64,000 nucleotides of DNA from Lichtheimia corymbifera B2541 (Eukaryota > Mucoromycota > Mucoromycetes > Mucorales > Lichtheimiaceae). Position 1 is the first letter of the stretch; the number at the start of each line of letters is the position of its first letter. The notes under the pieces are model-generated. The model was not told the origin of the DNA. It did no database searches and saw only the letters and a list, made by a program, of their open reading frames with translations. Location of the stretch: the NCBI GenBank assembly GCA_000697475.1, contig JNEU01000978.1, positions 124,001 through 188,000 of the forward strand, written 5' to 3'. The position numbers and the translations under genes were made by a program. Below, in pieces: positions 36,819 to 47,963 of the stretch.

Positions 36819-39059
36819 ATGGCATCCATCCCACTTGTACCTGTGTCTCCACTCGTCAAAACATCGGCTGAATGCAAGGCTTCGTTTGCAGAAGCAACAC
36901 AACGACTATCACAAGCCAAGCAAGCAACGAATCCACGGGTGGATGTGAGCAGTTTAAGACGACTTCTCGAGGATACTCAGGTGGAACGGCATAGGCTGGA
37001 TACAGTGGAACAACAAATGGAGGCAGTCGAGTCCGCAACAGCGTTTCATTGGGATCCGGATGTTCTTGCTCGTCAAATAGCCATTGTCAATGCACAGTTG
37101 TATTCCCGGGTCATTCTCGATAAGCAATTGCTTTGTGGTCCTGTCGATAAGCGTATGAGACAAACACATCTGGTCCATCTCCAAGACTTCCATCGTTACC
37201 TTACCAACAGCTTTGCCCATCAGCTCATCTACTGGTCGGAGCTAACGCCGGCAAGTGCAGTGGTGCCGACCGTGCATCCCAAAGACAACTTGGTTGTCCA
37301 TTTGGTCCGTGTCGCTTATCTTCTTGTTCACGTCTACAGAGACTTTTCAGGATTCGCCAGTGTCATGAAAGCTCTCATGCTACCCGAAGTCCGTCGTTTA
37401 CGTCGATTGTGGCATCCTTGTCCTACTCGCACACGCGACATGTATCGTGATCTGGCCCATTTGCTATCGCCATCAAAGAATTATCAAGCCTATCATGATA
37501 TGCTGCATCGCAAATTGAACCTCTTGTATATCAACAATGGCAACAAAGTCATGATGGCTGTACCTTGGATCCAACCCCATCTTGCTTCCATTCATTCCAT
37601 CATCAAGGAATATACTGCGGGTGATCGTGTATCCGTTTCAGCGGTTCTCTCAGCACCAGGGGCTCGCAAATTGTCTTCTATCGTCGCTATCCTTGAACTG
37701 TGCCAGCAAAGTACCACCACCGAGTTACCCGTAGACGAGTTACTACAGCAGCAACAACAAGATGGATCAAAGGCAGGATCGGAATTGGAAAGGCGCAGAA
37801 GCAAACGCATGTCAATCAAGCCTGTGCATGTCGAAGGGCTAAGATCACCAGCGATTGTTCCTCCTTCGAATCTTGTTGATATTGCTCCAGGGGATTTGCA
37901 AGCGTATCATTGGCTTGTATCTCGTGCCTATCTCACCAAGGATCAATTGATTGAAGAAAGTATTCAAGTCGAATCACTTGCACCAGGCGAATCACTTGCT
38001 TGTGATGTGGATGAGGATGAATTGGAAATGGCGGAGGAGAATGATCAAATGGAAGAGGATGCTGCCATTTTCTCTGTACCAGCAACACCTATCGTGGCTC
38101 GATCTCGTCGTGCAAGTATCGATACCAAGCCCGATCCAGTGGTCACCATCACAGGCAACGAAGATACCACCACCACCACCAAGGATGATGACGATGATGA
38201 TGATGATGATGACGATGGAGATATTGCAGAACCTGTTGTTGACACGACGACGACGACTCATTCAGCTGTTCCTGAAACAAACAATGAACAAGAAGAAAAC
38301 AATGCAACTATGGCGGTGGAAGAGGATCAGGATTTGCAAAACATGTGGAGCGATCACAAGCCCCAAGAAGAAAAGAATGATGATGCACCGGTTCCTATTG
38401 CAGGCACAAGTCATTCAGTGATGACAAGTTCGACACAACAGGATTCATCCACCAGCAAGCAAACCAAGAAATCGCGCTTGTCACCTACTGCACCTGAATT
38501 TGTACCAACCAGCAAACTATCGACATCAGCTGCAGCTGCTTCTACAGCAACCACGAACCCTGCTGTTGCACCTTCTTCAGTTGTCGTGTCGCCTGCATCA
38601 TCCATGCCTGAAGAACAACAACAACAACAAGTGGATGAAGAGGAAGAAAATGAGGATCCAGAGGAAGAATGGCATGGCTACTTGTATCATCTTGAAAAGA
38701 AGAATACGAATGACACAGAATCTGAGACATGGAATGGCTATCCAAGCCCACCTCTTGAGTCGACGACACCTGGCCGACGTGGATCATCAACCCCTTCTGA
38801 AGATTCTGAAGTTTGGAAAGGCTATCACGCATCAAAGATGGAAGATGATTGGCAAAAGGAGATTGATCGCAAGGTACAGGATTGCGATTGGCAGGGTTAT
38901 ACGCTAGAGACACTGAATGAAGATGAGCTGGATTCAAGCACGATGATGGACGGCGAGTTTGAAAAATCTCGACAAGCAAGACGCAAGGATGACGCTATTG
39001 ACGCTTTTCGAAGGATGCAACATGATCGATGGTCTTCTCAACACCAACTTCATCCCTGA
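36819..39059 (+). CDS. RasGEF-domain protein with acidic tail and W-x-G-Y repeats
   Basis: One intron-free frame of 746 codons. Residues about 75-290 resemble the Cdc25-type RasGEF catalytic fold: PDVLARQIAIVNAQLYSRV, HLQDFHRYLTNSFAHQLIYW, FSGFASVMKALMLPEVRRLRRLW, YQAYHDMLHRKLNLLYI, PWIQPHLASIHSI. This order (Ras-binding start, NF..MA.v..L, W..L, yr.l, P.vP..G..l) is typical, but the fit is weaker than in well-known exchange factors, and catalytic activity is not proven. The remainder is low complexity, with a nine-Asp run near 450-460 and Gln runs. Four copies of W-x-G-Y occur near the C-terminus (Trp618, 638, 666, 691). A truncated or divergent RasGEF used as a scaffold is the main alternative. 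Confidence 0.75.
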   Translation: MASIPLVPVSPLVKTSAECKASFAEATQRLSQAKQATNPRVDVSSLRRLLEDTQVERHRLDTVEQQMEAVESATAFHWDPDVLARQIAIVNAQLYSRVILDKQLLCGPVDKRMRQTHLVHLQDFHRYLTNSFAHQLIYWSELTPASAVVPTVHPKDNLVVHLVRVAYLLVHVYRDFSGFASVMKALMLPEVRRLRRLWHPCPTRTRDMYRDLAHLLSPSKNYQAYHDMLHRKLNLLYINNGNKVMMAVPWIQPHLASIHSIIKEYTAGDRVSVSAVLSAPGARKLSSIVAILELCQQSTTTELPVDELLQQQQQDGSKAGSELERRRSKRMSIKPVHVEGLRSPAIVPPSNLVDIAPGDLQAYHWLVSRAYLTKDQLIEESIQVESLAPGESLACDVDEDELEMAEENDQMEEDAAIFSVPATPIVARSRRASIDTKPDPVVTITGNEDTTTTTKDDDDDDDDDDDGDIAEPVVDTTTTTHSAVPETNNEQEENNATMAVEEDQDLQNMWSDHKPQEEKNDDAPVPIAGTSHSVMTSSTQQDSSTSKQTKKSRLSPTAPEFVPTSKLSTSAAAASTATTNPAVAPSSVVVSPASSMPEEQQQQQVDEEEENEDPEEEWHGYLYHLEKKNTNDTESETWNGYPSPPLESTTPGRRGSSTPSEDSEVWKGYHASKMEDDWQKEIDRKVQDCDWQGYTLETLNEDELDSSTMMDGEFEKSRQARRKDDAIDAFRRMQHDRWSSQHQLHP

Positions 39060-39267
39060 TGTGACACATTCTTTTTGCCAGTATGAATATCTAAAATCCC
39101 TGTGCCTCTCTCACACTCTCTCTCCTTCTCCCCTTATTTATCTATACCCTGATGATCCCGCCTTGTTGTTTACATAATTCCCTATCTTTTCTCTACCACT
39201 CTTTTTCTCTCTATCTCTTTTGAACTGGATTTTACTTGAGAATATATCACTTTTTATACATCATTAA

Positions 39268-40109
39268 CTAGTCTTTCTTGGGTACAATTTGAACACCAAA
39301 ACGTCTGCCACGATTATAAGCGAGTTGCCAAATGATACTGAGGATCCATAAGCCAAGGATACCACCGAGCATGGCATATACTTTTTGGGATAGATGATAA
39401 TGTTGCTTTTCTTGAACGTGTGGTCTGAAATCAAGCATGAAGCGTGGGCCATCCACCATACCAGCGTGGATCAATAAGTCAAGGGCAAATATGAATGAAT
39501 AGGCACCCATAAATGAAATCGACAAGATCACCGTAATAAACTCGCACACCAACGCAAGGAGTACACCACCCACAGCAAAACCGACACTAGTGAATTGCCT
39601 TGCATACACATTGAGTAAGATGTAGTCATCTTTCCAGCACCAAATAAAAATGGCCAGCATATACCCGGTAAATGCTATGTGTGTGTATGATTAATAACGG
39701 GTTTATGTGCCCAATTGACCAATGTTACCTGGTAGAAAATAAAGTCCCACACGCCAGTAAAACATAAGTACCAGAGCTAATAATACTCCAGCACCAAAAC
39801 AACTACAAGTGTAGACTACCGATGCACGTGGATATCCATGACCCAATGGTTCGGCTGCTGTCAATATCATCCATGTCACCATCGCTACATGCAAAATGAG
39901 TATAATATGCATGATAATACCAACGACGAGACGATCTTACCTCCTATAAGAAATCCTGTAATGGCAATGGTATAAATGAAGTATCGAAAAGCGACTGAGC
40001 ATAAAAAGACTGCAATGAACATGAGCACGGTAGCAATGATGGCCATGTGCAATGGGATTCCGGGGCCATCATAAGAATCATGCAACTGTGGATGTGGATG
40101 GGTGAACAT
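39268..40109 (-). CDS. TMEM198/TM7SF3-like multi-pass membrane protein (DUF4203)
   Basis: Three exons (39941-40109, 39729-39884, 39268-39674) give 243 residues. Seven hydrophobic segments can be traced (MAIIATVLMFIAVFLCSVAF; FIYTIAITGFLIGGAMVTWM; VVYTCSCFGAGVLLALVLMFYW; FTGYMLAIFIW; VGFAVGGVLLALVCEFITVI; YSFIFALDLLIHAG; LGGILGLWILSIIWQLAY). Glycine-rich repeats within helices and the ending with a basic tail match the fungal TM7S3/TM198-like family, whose molecular function is unknown. Starts 138 bases from the divergent neighbour at 40248. Confidence 0.78.
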
Positions 40110-40247
40110 TTCTTGATTTGTGGAACTGAGAGCGGGAAAAGCGGGGTATCCACAGTCTTATTTATCTCCATTACATTGGTCTCTTTGTTCTTTTTATTGC
40201 ACGTCTCCTTTTTCAACCAACGTCAAAACAATATTGTATCCACAACA
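40110..40247. promoter_or_regulatory. 138-base bidirectional promoter
   Basis: The starts of the TMEM198-like gene and the small two-helix gene face away from each other across only 138 bases, so they must share control sequence. No TATA-like box is evident; a ttctttttattgcacgtctcc segment is pyrimidine-rich toward the plus-strand gene. Confidence 0.6.
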
Positions 40248-40969
40248 ATGTCAAAAGAGGAAATCAAGAACGAATTGACAAAGTACGAGCCTACTCCAGA
40301 AGAGCGCACTGTCATTCGAGGTGCTGTCTTCAATGTCATTTCGCTTGGTACGTCATGAAGCACGATCGCGCTCTCTTTTTCTCGGATACATATACTAATA
40401 CTGGTACTATATAGCAACGGCTGGTGCTGGTTCGCTTGGATTGTCTGGCTATTTATGGAGTATGTAAAAGGACGACGAGAACGACGCGTTGAATGCACGC
40501 ATTGTGGATGGCTCTTTCACACATGTATATCATTGTAGACAAGTCGCGCCCTAAACCTACAGGCATTCCTACTATTTGTAAGTGTGATGAACAATGAAAC
40601 ACTGGATGGGTGGTCATGAGACGCTTATTTTGGTTTGGTTTGGTTTGGTCGACTTTTATAGTGGGTTTCTTTACGGGTCTTGCATTGGGTGGTGCATTAG
40701 GCATGGAAAAGGGCATGCGTACATTACGAACGAACCTCCCTCTGGACTCAAAGCTACTTGCCATCATCCGAGAAACCGACCAGTTACGTGAACATCCTCC
40801 ACTTCCACCACAACTTGACCCACAACAACAGCAACAACCAAAACCAGCTGCTACTGGTGATGAGCAATTCCTATCCGATGAAGCTGTCAAGGCCGAAGAA
40901 CAGAAAATGTTCCAGCAACATGAACAATCATCATCATCATCATCATCATCATCACAACAACAACAATAA
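40248..40969 (+). CDS. Small two-helix membrane protein of unknown function
   Basis: Four exons (40248-40347, 40415-40459, 40539-40577, 40662-40969) join in frame to 163 residues. Two Gly/Ala-rich hydrophobic segments (around residues 29-48, ending GLSGYLW, and around 64-80, GFFTGLALGGALG) are separated by a short basic proline loop (KSRPKPTGIP). The tail is Gln/Pro rich and ends in runs of Ser and Gln. The hairpin of two Gly-rich helices resembles small inner-membrane or mitochondrial organising proteins, but I do not recognise a family. Coding is supported by consistent exon phases, normal donors and acceptors, and a start directly behind a short promoter. Confidence 0.68.
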
Positions 40970-41075
40970 ACCCTTTATGATAGAAGACGACATGAATTGT
41001 ATACAATGATATTAAACGACAAAAGGATTAATTACAATATGCAATGGAATGGGGAGAGGGAGAAAATACTGCTGC

Positions 41076-43004
41076 TTAAAGATCACCACCAAGAAGTCCG
41101 TTCATGGCAAGTGTGGATTGTAAATGTGAAGTAGGAGAGCTCTTTTTTAATCGTTCCTCTTCACGTTTCTTGTCAACCTTTTTGCTACTGAGACCACCAT
41201 GACTCTTGAGGTATTCGACAACACGTTTATGGCCTGCGGATTTGGCAACTTCGAGTGGAGTAGGCACACGTTTAGAGATATAAGCATTGACATCACAGGC
41301 AAAGCGTTCAATCAATAAGGCTACAATCTCCAGACGACCTGCACGTGCTGCCCAGTGGATCGGTTGCTCACCACGATGATCAGCATGCGTCACTCCAATA
41401 TGGCATGAGCGTACAAGGAAGGTGACAAGCTCAACGTGAGCAGTATGACATCCGTAATGTAACGCCGTAGCACCAAGATGGGTATCGACGAGATGATTCA
41501 AGGCACCCTCGGTATATCCAACAATGAACTCAACAACTGCCAAATGACCATTCTCAGCAGCTACATGCAAAGCCGTCTTGTTGCATCCTTCTCCACGTGC
41601 TTGTACAAGATCACCACCTGCCTGTACAAGTCGTTGTAGTCCTGGTAACCATCCCACTTTGGCAGCAAGATAACATGGGGTTACCTATTATTATTATAAT
41701 ATGTAAATAACATCGATATGGTAATAAAGAAAGGGACTCACCTTGTCCTTATCTTCATCACTGAGCGTCATTGCATTTGGATTGGCGCCTTGCTGTAACA
41801 GCAAATCCAAAGCACCGGGTGTCTTGGTTACAATTAAGGCATGGATCATGCCATACCCATATTTGACATGTTGGTTGGACGGTGATTGTTTGGCTGTATT
41901 GGGTGATCCACCACGACGCAAAAAGTTGGTAATAATCTTTTCCACGGTCAAATCGCTTCCTTGACTTTTGGCAATGGTATCCCATAAAGCATCCGAACCA
42001 CCAAACATCAATGGGTCAACACGTCGTTGAAGAATCATGGGATTAGCCGTTGTGGTCGTCGTTGTTGTTGTTGAGCTGACAGATTGTGTGGGGCTCAAAG
42101 GATATCCTGAAGATGTCGATGCCGATGAAATGGATGGGTTATGTCTCAAATATCGTGGTGACGACTCAAATGAAGGATCCAGACTTGTGGAACTATGCAA
42201 AGGCGGTGGTTGGTGGTGATGATGATGATGATGATGGCGTATTGATCCGCTCGAAGATGAGGAAGTAAATGATGCACCCGATAGGGGTGCATTACTACTA
42301 GTGTTCCAATAGGCTTGATAATGTTGCAAATGAGATGAAGTATTGGAGGATGAGGAAGATCGTGATGGCCGAAGAAGGGGTGGGTTGTTGTGGTCGGAAT
42401 GAATCGACAATGATGGCTGCGGACTTGTAGGTGTCAAGGGGAAATTAACGCCTGTAGATGATGATGGTGCAGGTACTGGTGGTGGTGCCGGTAAGGGTGC
42501 ATTGGGTGGTGGAGGTGGAGGTGGTGCAGTAGCATTGGTAGCTGTTCCATTTATTAATGGAGGTGGTGGTGGCATCTGTGCTTGGCTATGACTACCTCCA
42601 CTTGATGATACCTCACTCGGTGAATCAGAGCTCATGGATTGACGTTGTTGTTGTTGCTGTGCCTTGCTTAAAGCATCGAATCGTTTCTTGAAAAACTGCA
42701 TTTCTCGAACCGCCTTTTCATATCGCTGTTGCTGATCCCGGATAGCACTTTTAAGTTGGTCATTTCCAATTTCAAGTGTTTGAGTATGTTGCTGGACCAT
42801 GGTCACCAAACGATCATGGTCTGTAAGAAGCCGATTCAAGTCGACTTTGAGTTGTTGACGAAGGGAATCATCGTTAACCTTGCTAATGGTTTGGATAAGG
42901 CATTCACGAGGACTTGGTGCAAGTGGCTCTGACGATGTGCTGTTGCTGCTACTGCTATTGCTGTTTAAATGCATTCGGCCAAGAGTGTGATCAATATCAT
43001 CCAT
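41076..43004 (-). CDS. Ankyrin-repeat protein with N-terminal coiled coil and proline-rich middle
   Basis: Two exons (41742-43004, 41076-41684) give 623 residues from the start MDDIDHTLGRMHL; an in-frame ATG at 43175 adds an unlikely hydrophobic leader. Residues about 35-120 are predicted coiled coil. The middle is low complexity: runs of Pro, Ser, His (eight) and Thr. From about residue 395, ankyrin repeats appear: YGMIHALIVTKTPGALDLLLQQGANPN, LGATALHYGCHTAHVELVTFLV, RGEQPIHWAARAGRLEIVALLIE and GCNKTALHVAAENGHLAVVEFIV. Ankyrin stacks bind proteins; partner unknown. The C-terminus is Lys/Glu rich. Confidence 0.85.
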
Positions 43005-45492
43005 CTTGTTTATATTATGTACGGAACGGAGAAAAAGAAAGAAAGGATTGGATAAAGCTGTTTGTGCCTTCTTGTGCGTCCAAGAAAAAATACAAGGTGA
43101 CACGACGGAGCAATGAAAGAAGAGGGCCCGTTCTACAAGAGGCGAGAAGGTGTAGGGCTTAAAGCAAGAGCTCACACATAATAACTGTGGCTATTTATGA
43201 TTACTTAAATGGGGGTTGATAGACCCTCTTTTTCCTTTTCTCACCTATTCATGGTCAGTCAGCAAAAGCTTGGTCGTGCACGGTGTCTCGATTATTTGCA
43301 TTGTCCGTTTTCTCCCCAACACGCATACACACACATACGCACAGAGCCTACTGCCATTGCACATGCCACACACATATCGTCCATTGGTACTACCACCGTT
43401 ACTCACTACCCAAAAAACGTTGTCTTTGTTCTTTGTACTCACGCTTTTGTTACATGGCAACATCCATAATAGAGTATCCCCACGACTTGGATTGGTGCGT
43501 CGGGATGATTCATGCCCCATTGTCCCCCAATCCCTGATATTACTCGCAGCTGTTGCTGGAAAAACGAAGCACGTACATACATCGATATCCATCAGCGCGT
43601 TGTGCTCAACTTGTTTCTTGCTCAGCATCTCGTCTCCTAATACCTCAAGGCATTGGATAGTTATTCTAACGACAGGAGATGAATCTATCAACTGCGCTGC
43701 GTCCCTTGGGAATTTCAGGCGCAAAAAAAAAAAAGTGCAAAGCACAAGGGGAGAGAGAGGAAGAGTGCGAGAACTTTGCGGACTTTTCGTGATGTGACAC
43801 AACAAAAGGCACAATAAGCTTTTTTAGACAAGATCCACCCCTTTGCAAGAAACAATGCATGGAAATATAAGCTCAACATCATCGATCATCCCTTGCTAAT
43901 GGAGCCATGATTAACCACATTTGCACATGTAATCGGGTAATTGATACCGGTTTCACCTGACAAAATCTTAGTTTTTTTTATATTCATCAAGGATGTATCG
44001 AAGGAAGTCATCAGCGACAATTAGACGGAGTTGGGGGTTTTTGGGCACGCTCATCTCAATTAACGTTACATCATCACCGCCTCTCAAAGATGCTGCAGCC
44101 AACAGCAAATGATGTTACACAGACATTACCGCGCTCACCAAAAGCTGAATTTCTGATTTGGATCCTTGGCTTGTTTCATCACCAACCCCTTAATATCATG
44201 CATTAAGGGCTCCTGCTTTTACCATTATCATGGTTCTTAAAGCAGGTGCTATGAGCAGGAGCAAACAACCTAATAAAAGGTGCTCCTCGTGATCGATAAC
44301 ATTTTAGTAGCAATGGTATGTCCATCATCTCGTGCATGGTCTCATATACTCCCGCACACAGGTGAGGCTCATGGTCGTCATGATATCAGGCACACTGATA
44401 CTTGTGAGAATATGGAAATGGGACACAACACCAATGTGACAGTGACAAGGCATTGACAGGTGACATCGAAATGACAGGTGTCTGTGCCATGCATGTGATA
44501 TAATGGAAGAGGCCATTGTTGTATCAACTCCGTGGGAGCGCTAAAAGGTGCCATCATATACTATAACCTTTGATTGCGGATATCAAAGTAATTGGATCAT
44601 CGTTGCTGCATACAGTACCCGACATGCAGGCATACTACGTTAAGGTATAAATGGGACTTCATGTCGCCCTGCCGGTTGTTGATTTATGCATTGACAACCG
44701 TCATCACACATAATATTATAAGGCTCTTTGAGATTGTTCAGTGTTCACAAAGGACCTTGTTGCTTATCATCATGCATGATTCCACCCACGTACTTGTTTC
44801 TTACATCCAAGTTTATAAACGTGCCCCATTCCTTGCAACCCTTTGGATTACAGCTGATATGTGTACCGATTGCTGTGGTGGTTTCTATATGTCACTCATT
44901 TTCAGCCGATTGTCCAGTTGTAAGTCACATGATTAAAGTGCATCATATCATTATGCAAGAAAACAAGCTCAGAATGCATGAAGAATGGTCAGTGTCAACG
45001 GGCTAGAAGAAAAAATATGTCATATTTATGTACTTGCTCAATGGGATGTGGCATAGACAAAGATTAGATATGCGTATAATGAAATGCGCAATGTCAACGC
45101 CTGTGACAAGAGAAACGACAATTGCACGTGTTCTACTACTGGTGGCGGAGGAATCTGACACAATCCGATTTACTCTCACGCCCAAATTGATATACATGGA
45201 CAAGTGGTAAAATCATTTATTCTTTGATGATATATAGATGTGACCCAAGAGTGATTGACAGGGTGTCATGGTGATGGAGATGTTATAATAGGATTGGTGG
45301 TGAGTGGTGTGCTCCAAAGTAACTGGGGGTGGGTGGGTGAAATGAAGGGGAACATCCAATACGCGCACATTGATTCTCTCTCGCGACCCCCCCCCCCCCC
45401 GGGGTGAGCTACCTTTCTCGACTTCTTTTCCATCTTATTCCATCGTTGCCCGATTCCCTCTCAGCATCATCTGACACTCACACTCGCACATC
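43005..45492. other. Intergenic 2.5 kb between ankyrin and RhoGDI genes
   Basis: Divergent starts at either end. Several overlapping frames of up to 193 codons lie at 43209-43814 on both strands; they lie opposite one another and show no family signal, so none is called. A minus-strand stretch around 44790-44870 can be read as CNPKGCKEWGTF, reminiscent of a C-x4-C finger, but lacks a His pair. The right end has the C14G4 tract. Nothing else is recognised. Confidence 0.5.
45387..45404. repeat. C14 followed by G4
   Basis: A run of 14 C directly followed by four G, about 90 bases upstream of the RhoGDI start codon. Second homopolymer G/C run placed just ahead of a gene in this window (see 25779-25808). 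Confidence 0.9.
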
Positions 45493-46460
45493 ATGTCTAC
45501 CCATCACGAAGACGACGACCTTGCTCCCACTCAAACCGCTGGTTACAAGCCTGGTGAAAAGAAAAGCTTGCAGGAATACCAAACTCTCGACGCCCAAGAC
45601 GAGTCTTTGAACAAGTGGAAGGAATCCTTGGGTTTGAAGGGTGCAGGTAAGAAAAGAACCAAGGTTCGAGTTCATATATATACTTAATCATGTATCTTTA
45701 GTTGCTGGTCCTACCGATGATCCTCGTCGAGTAAGTACATCTCGTTTGCACGTACACACACAACCCCTTTTTCATCCCCACAAACTCATATATACATATC
45801 ATTTAGGTTGTTGTTGAATACATTGCTCTTGAAGTTCAAGATCGTGATGATGTTAGGATCGACTTGTCCACAGCTGGTAAGGATGTAAACACGGCGCGTG
45901 ATAATGCATCATATTGATGGCATTCCTATAGATGCTATTGAAAAGGCCAAATCCACTCCCTTTACCATCAAGGAGGGCGTTGAGTACCGTATGAAGGTCA
46001 AATTCCGGTTAGTGAAATGAGATATTTGCTTTGGTAGTGGTGGTTGTGGATATTGACCTTGTCAATCTCGTTATTAGCGTTCAACACGACGTTGTCTCCG
46101 GTCTTAAGTACTTGCAAGTTGTCAAGCGTAAGGGTGTACGAGGTCAGTTAGATGATGATTCTGAAAGCATTGGCAATCAAGCTAACCATAGTGTTGATGG
46201 TTAGTTGACAAGACCGAGGAAATGATCGGTAGCTATGGTCCTGCTGCTGAACCCTATGAAAAGAAGTTCCAGCTTGAAGAAGCACCCTCGGGTATGCTTG
46301 CTCGTGGTCATTATGACGCCAGAGTAAGTATAGATGATGGATAAACAAGAGTGCATTTGGTTAATTATCCACATCTATAATGTAGAGCAAATTCGTTGAC
46401 GATGATGGTGTCGTCCATGTTGAGTGGAACTGGTCCTTTGATATCAAGAAAGACTGGTAA
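45493..46460 (+). CDS. rdi1: Rho GDP-dissociation inhibitor
   Basis: Seven exons (45493-45646, 45702-45730, 45807-45876, 45932-46007, 46078-46142, 46205-46323, 46386-46460) give 195 residues, the usual length. RhoGDI extracts prenylated Rho GTPases from membranes and keeps them GDP-bound. Conserved stretches: SLNKWKESLG, TIKEGVEYRMKVKFRVQHDVVSGLKYLQVVKRKG, KTEEMIGSYGPAAEPYEKKF, LEEAPSGMLARGHYDARSKFVDDD and HVEWNWSFDIKKDW. The N-terminal 40 residues are the flexible regulatory arm. Confidence 0.96.
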
Positions 46461-46677
46461 ACGAAAAAGAATGAAACTATACCATCCGACAGCGATCCTC
46501 TACTTTTGAAGATTCCCTTTCTACGAACGACAGCCTTTGTGTACAAGGAAAAGACATCATCTCTCTCTATTCTTCTCTCTTTGCAATGAATAAACCCATC
46601 ATTCTGAATATATATATGTTTTCTCTTTTTTATGCACATGAAATGAATCGGTTCTATTACAAATAAAACAACTTTTT

Positions 46678-47402
46678 TTACTCCAACTGAACAGTAGCAC
46701 CCAAAGCTTCGAGGGTCTTTTTGAGCTTCTCGGCTTCTTCCTTTGGTACAGATTCCTTGAGGACCTTTGGCACGCTTTCGACAAACTTTTTGGCATCCAC
46801 TAAACTTAAACCGGCCAAGTTCTTGACTTCACGGATAACCTTAGCCTTTGCACTGGCATCGATCTTTTCAAGCTTGACGTTGAATTCAGTCTTCTCAGCA
46901 GGCTTTTCCTCTTCAGCGGGAGCAGCAGCACCAGCAGGCATGGCACCACCCATAGGCATAGCCATAGGCATAGCAATATCCTCAATGTTCAAACGAGTCT
47001 AATACACAAATCAATAAAAGTCGTTCCACTCTACCGTATCCGTGTTGTTGTATATATACCTTGAGTTGGGACACAAGCTCGGAGGTCTGCAAAAGAGTAA
47101 GAGACTCGATCTGATCAACAATGCTGGCGATTTTGGGATCGACGGATGCACCGTTATTGGAACCAGGTGTAGGAAGGGGTTCAGTGGCATAAAAACGTTG
47201 TGCAATGGCAGGAGCAACACTATAACAACGCATGAGCATAGTTGCAATGGAGTATTGGGCTGTCAAACGTACCGAACGGATTGGCGAGCGGCAACAGAAG
47301 AACGTGCCAACAAGGTTGAGGAGAAGCGAAGCTATATCATGCATGATACGGATACAGTGAGAACTAGGTCATTGTTGGTCGAGAAATGGCATTGCATACC
47401 AT
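46678..47402 (-). CDS. mrpl12: Mitochondrial ribosomal protein bL12m
   Basis: Four exons (47400-47402, 47273-47331, 47060-47219, 46678-46998) give 180 residues. bL12 forms the flexible stalk of the large subunit that recruits translation factors. A basic leader ([20 protein letters not shown]) precedes the mature region; the N-terminal dimerising helices ([23 protein letters not shown]) are followed by an Ala/Gly/Pro hinge and the classic C-terminal domain, [42 protein letters not shown]. The first exon contains only the ATG, in good context (gccgccATG). Convergent with RhoGDI. Confidence 0.93.
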
Positions 47403-47963
47403 GGCGGCGTTGTGTGTATGTATTGGAGCAAGGAACCAAGCAAAAGAAGCGAAAAATATTGTTTGTGCCGATTGCCAGGGCAACACCGTCACGAGCCACA
47501 ACAATCACCACTCAGAACCAGAATTTGAACTATCCCCCCATTTGACAGGGTGATTCACTTACTCATATACATAGCAACCGTATACAATTAAATAAATGTA
47601 TTCATTCGTTTAAACTGGATAGTTCTATATTTGTATTCACACAACCTCTCAAGGCAATAGATTGATCAATTAATGTATCCTGGAGCGAAATCGGGTTATC
47701 ACATAAGTGGCCAGTATGTCATCTTCGTATAGGCTTTGGGTATTCAAAGAAAATAGGCCCCAGCTAATCGTAATCACTTTCCTCACACGCCTCATATCCA
47801 AAGTCATAGAATTGATGGTTATCAAAAATATCATGTTAGGAACAAAAAAAGAAATCAAGATGTTGTCGGAATAGGTGATGAGAGGATGGGATGGGAGAAT
47901 GGGGAACGTATATTGTATCTAGGAGTAGCGGTGGGTGTGATATAATGCTCAATAACAAAAGTA
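47403..47963. other. Intergenic, bL12m upstream and NOT3 3' flank
   Basis: About 560 bases holding the bL12m promoter and the NOT3 3' UTR. No gene recognised. Confidence 0.55.

Noticed and set aside
43209..43814. Overlapping 189- and 193-codon frames on opposite strands
   Set aside because: Mutual overlap and lack of family signal mark them as chance frames in a promoter region.
44790..44870. CNPKGCKEWGTF on the minus strand, finger-like
   Set aside because: Only the Cys pair is present; the His pair and flanking splice pattern are missing.
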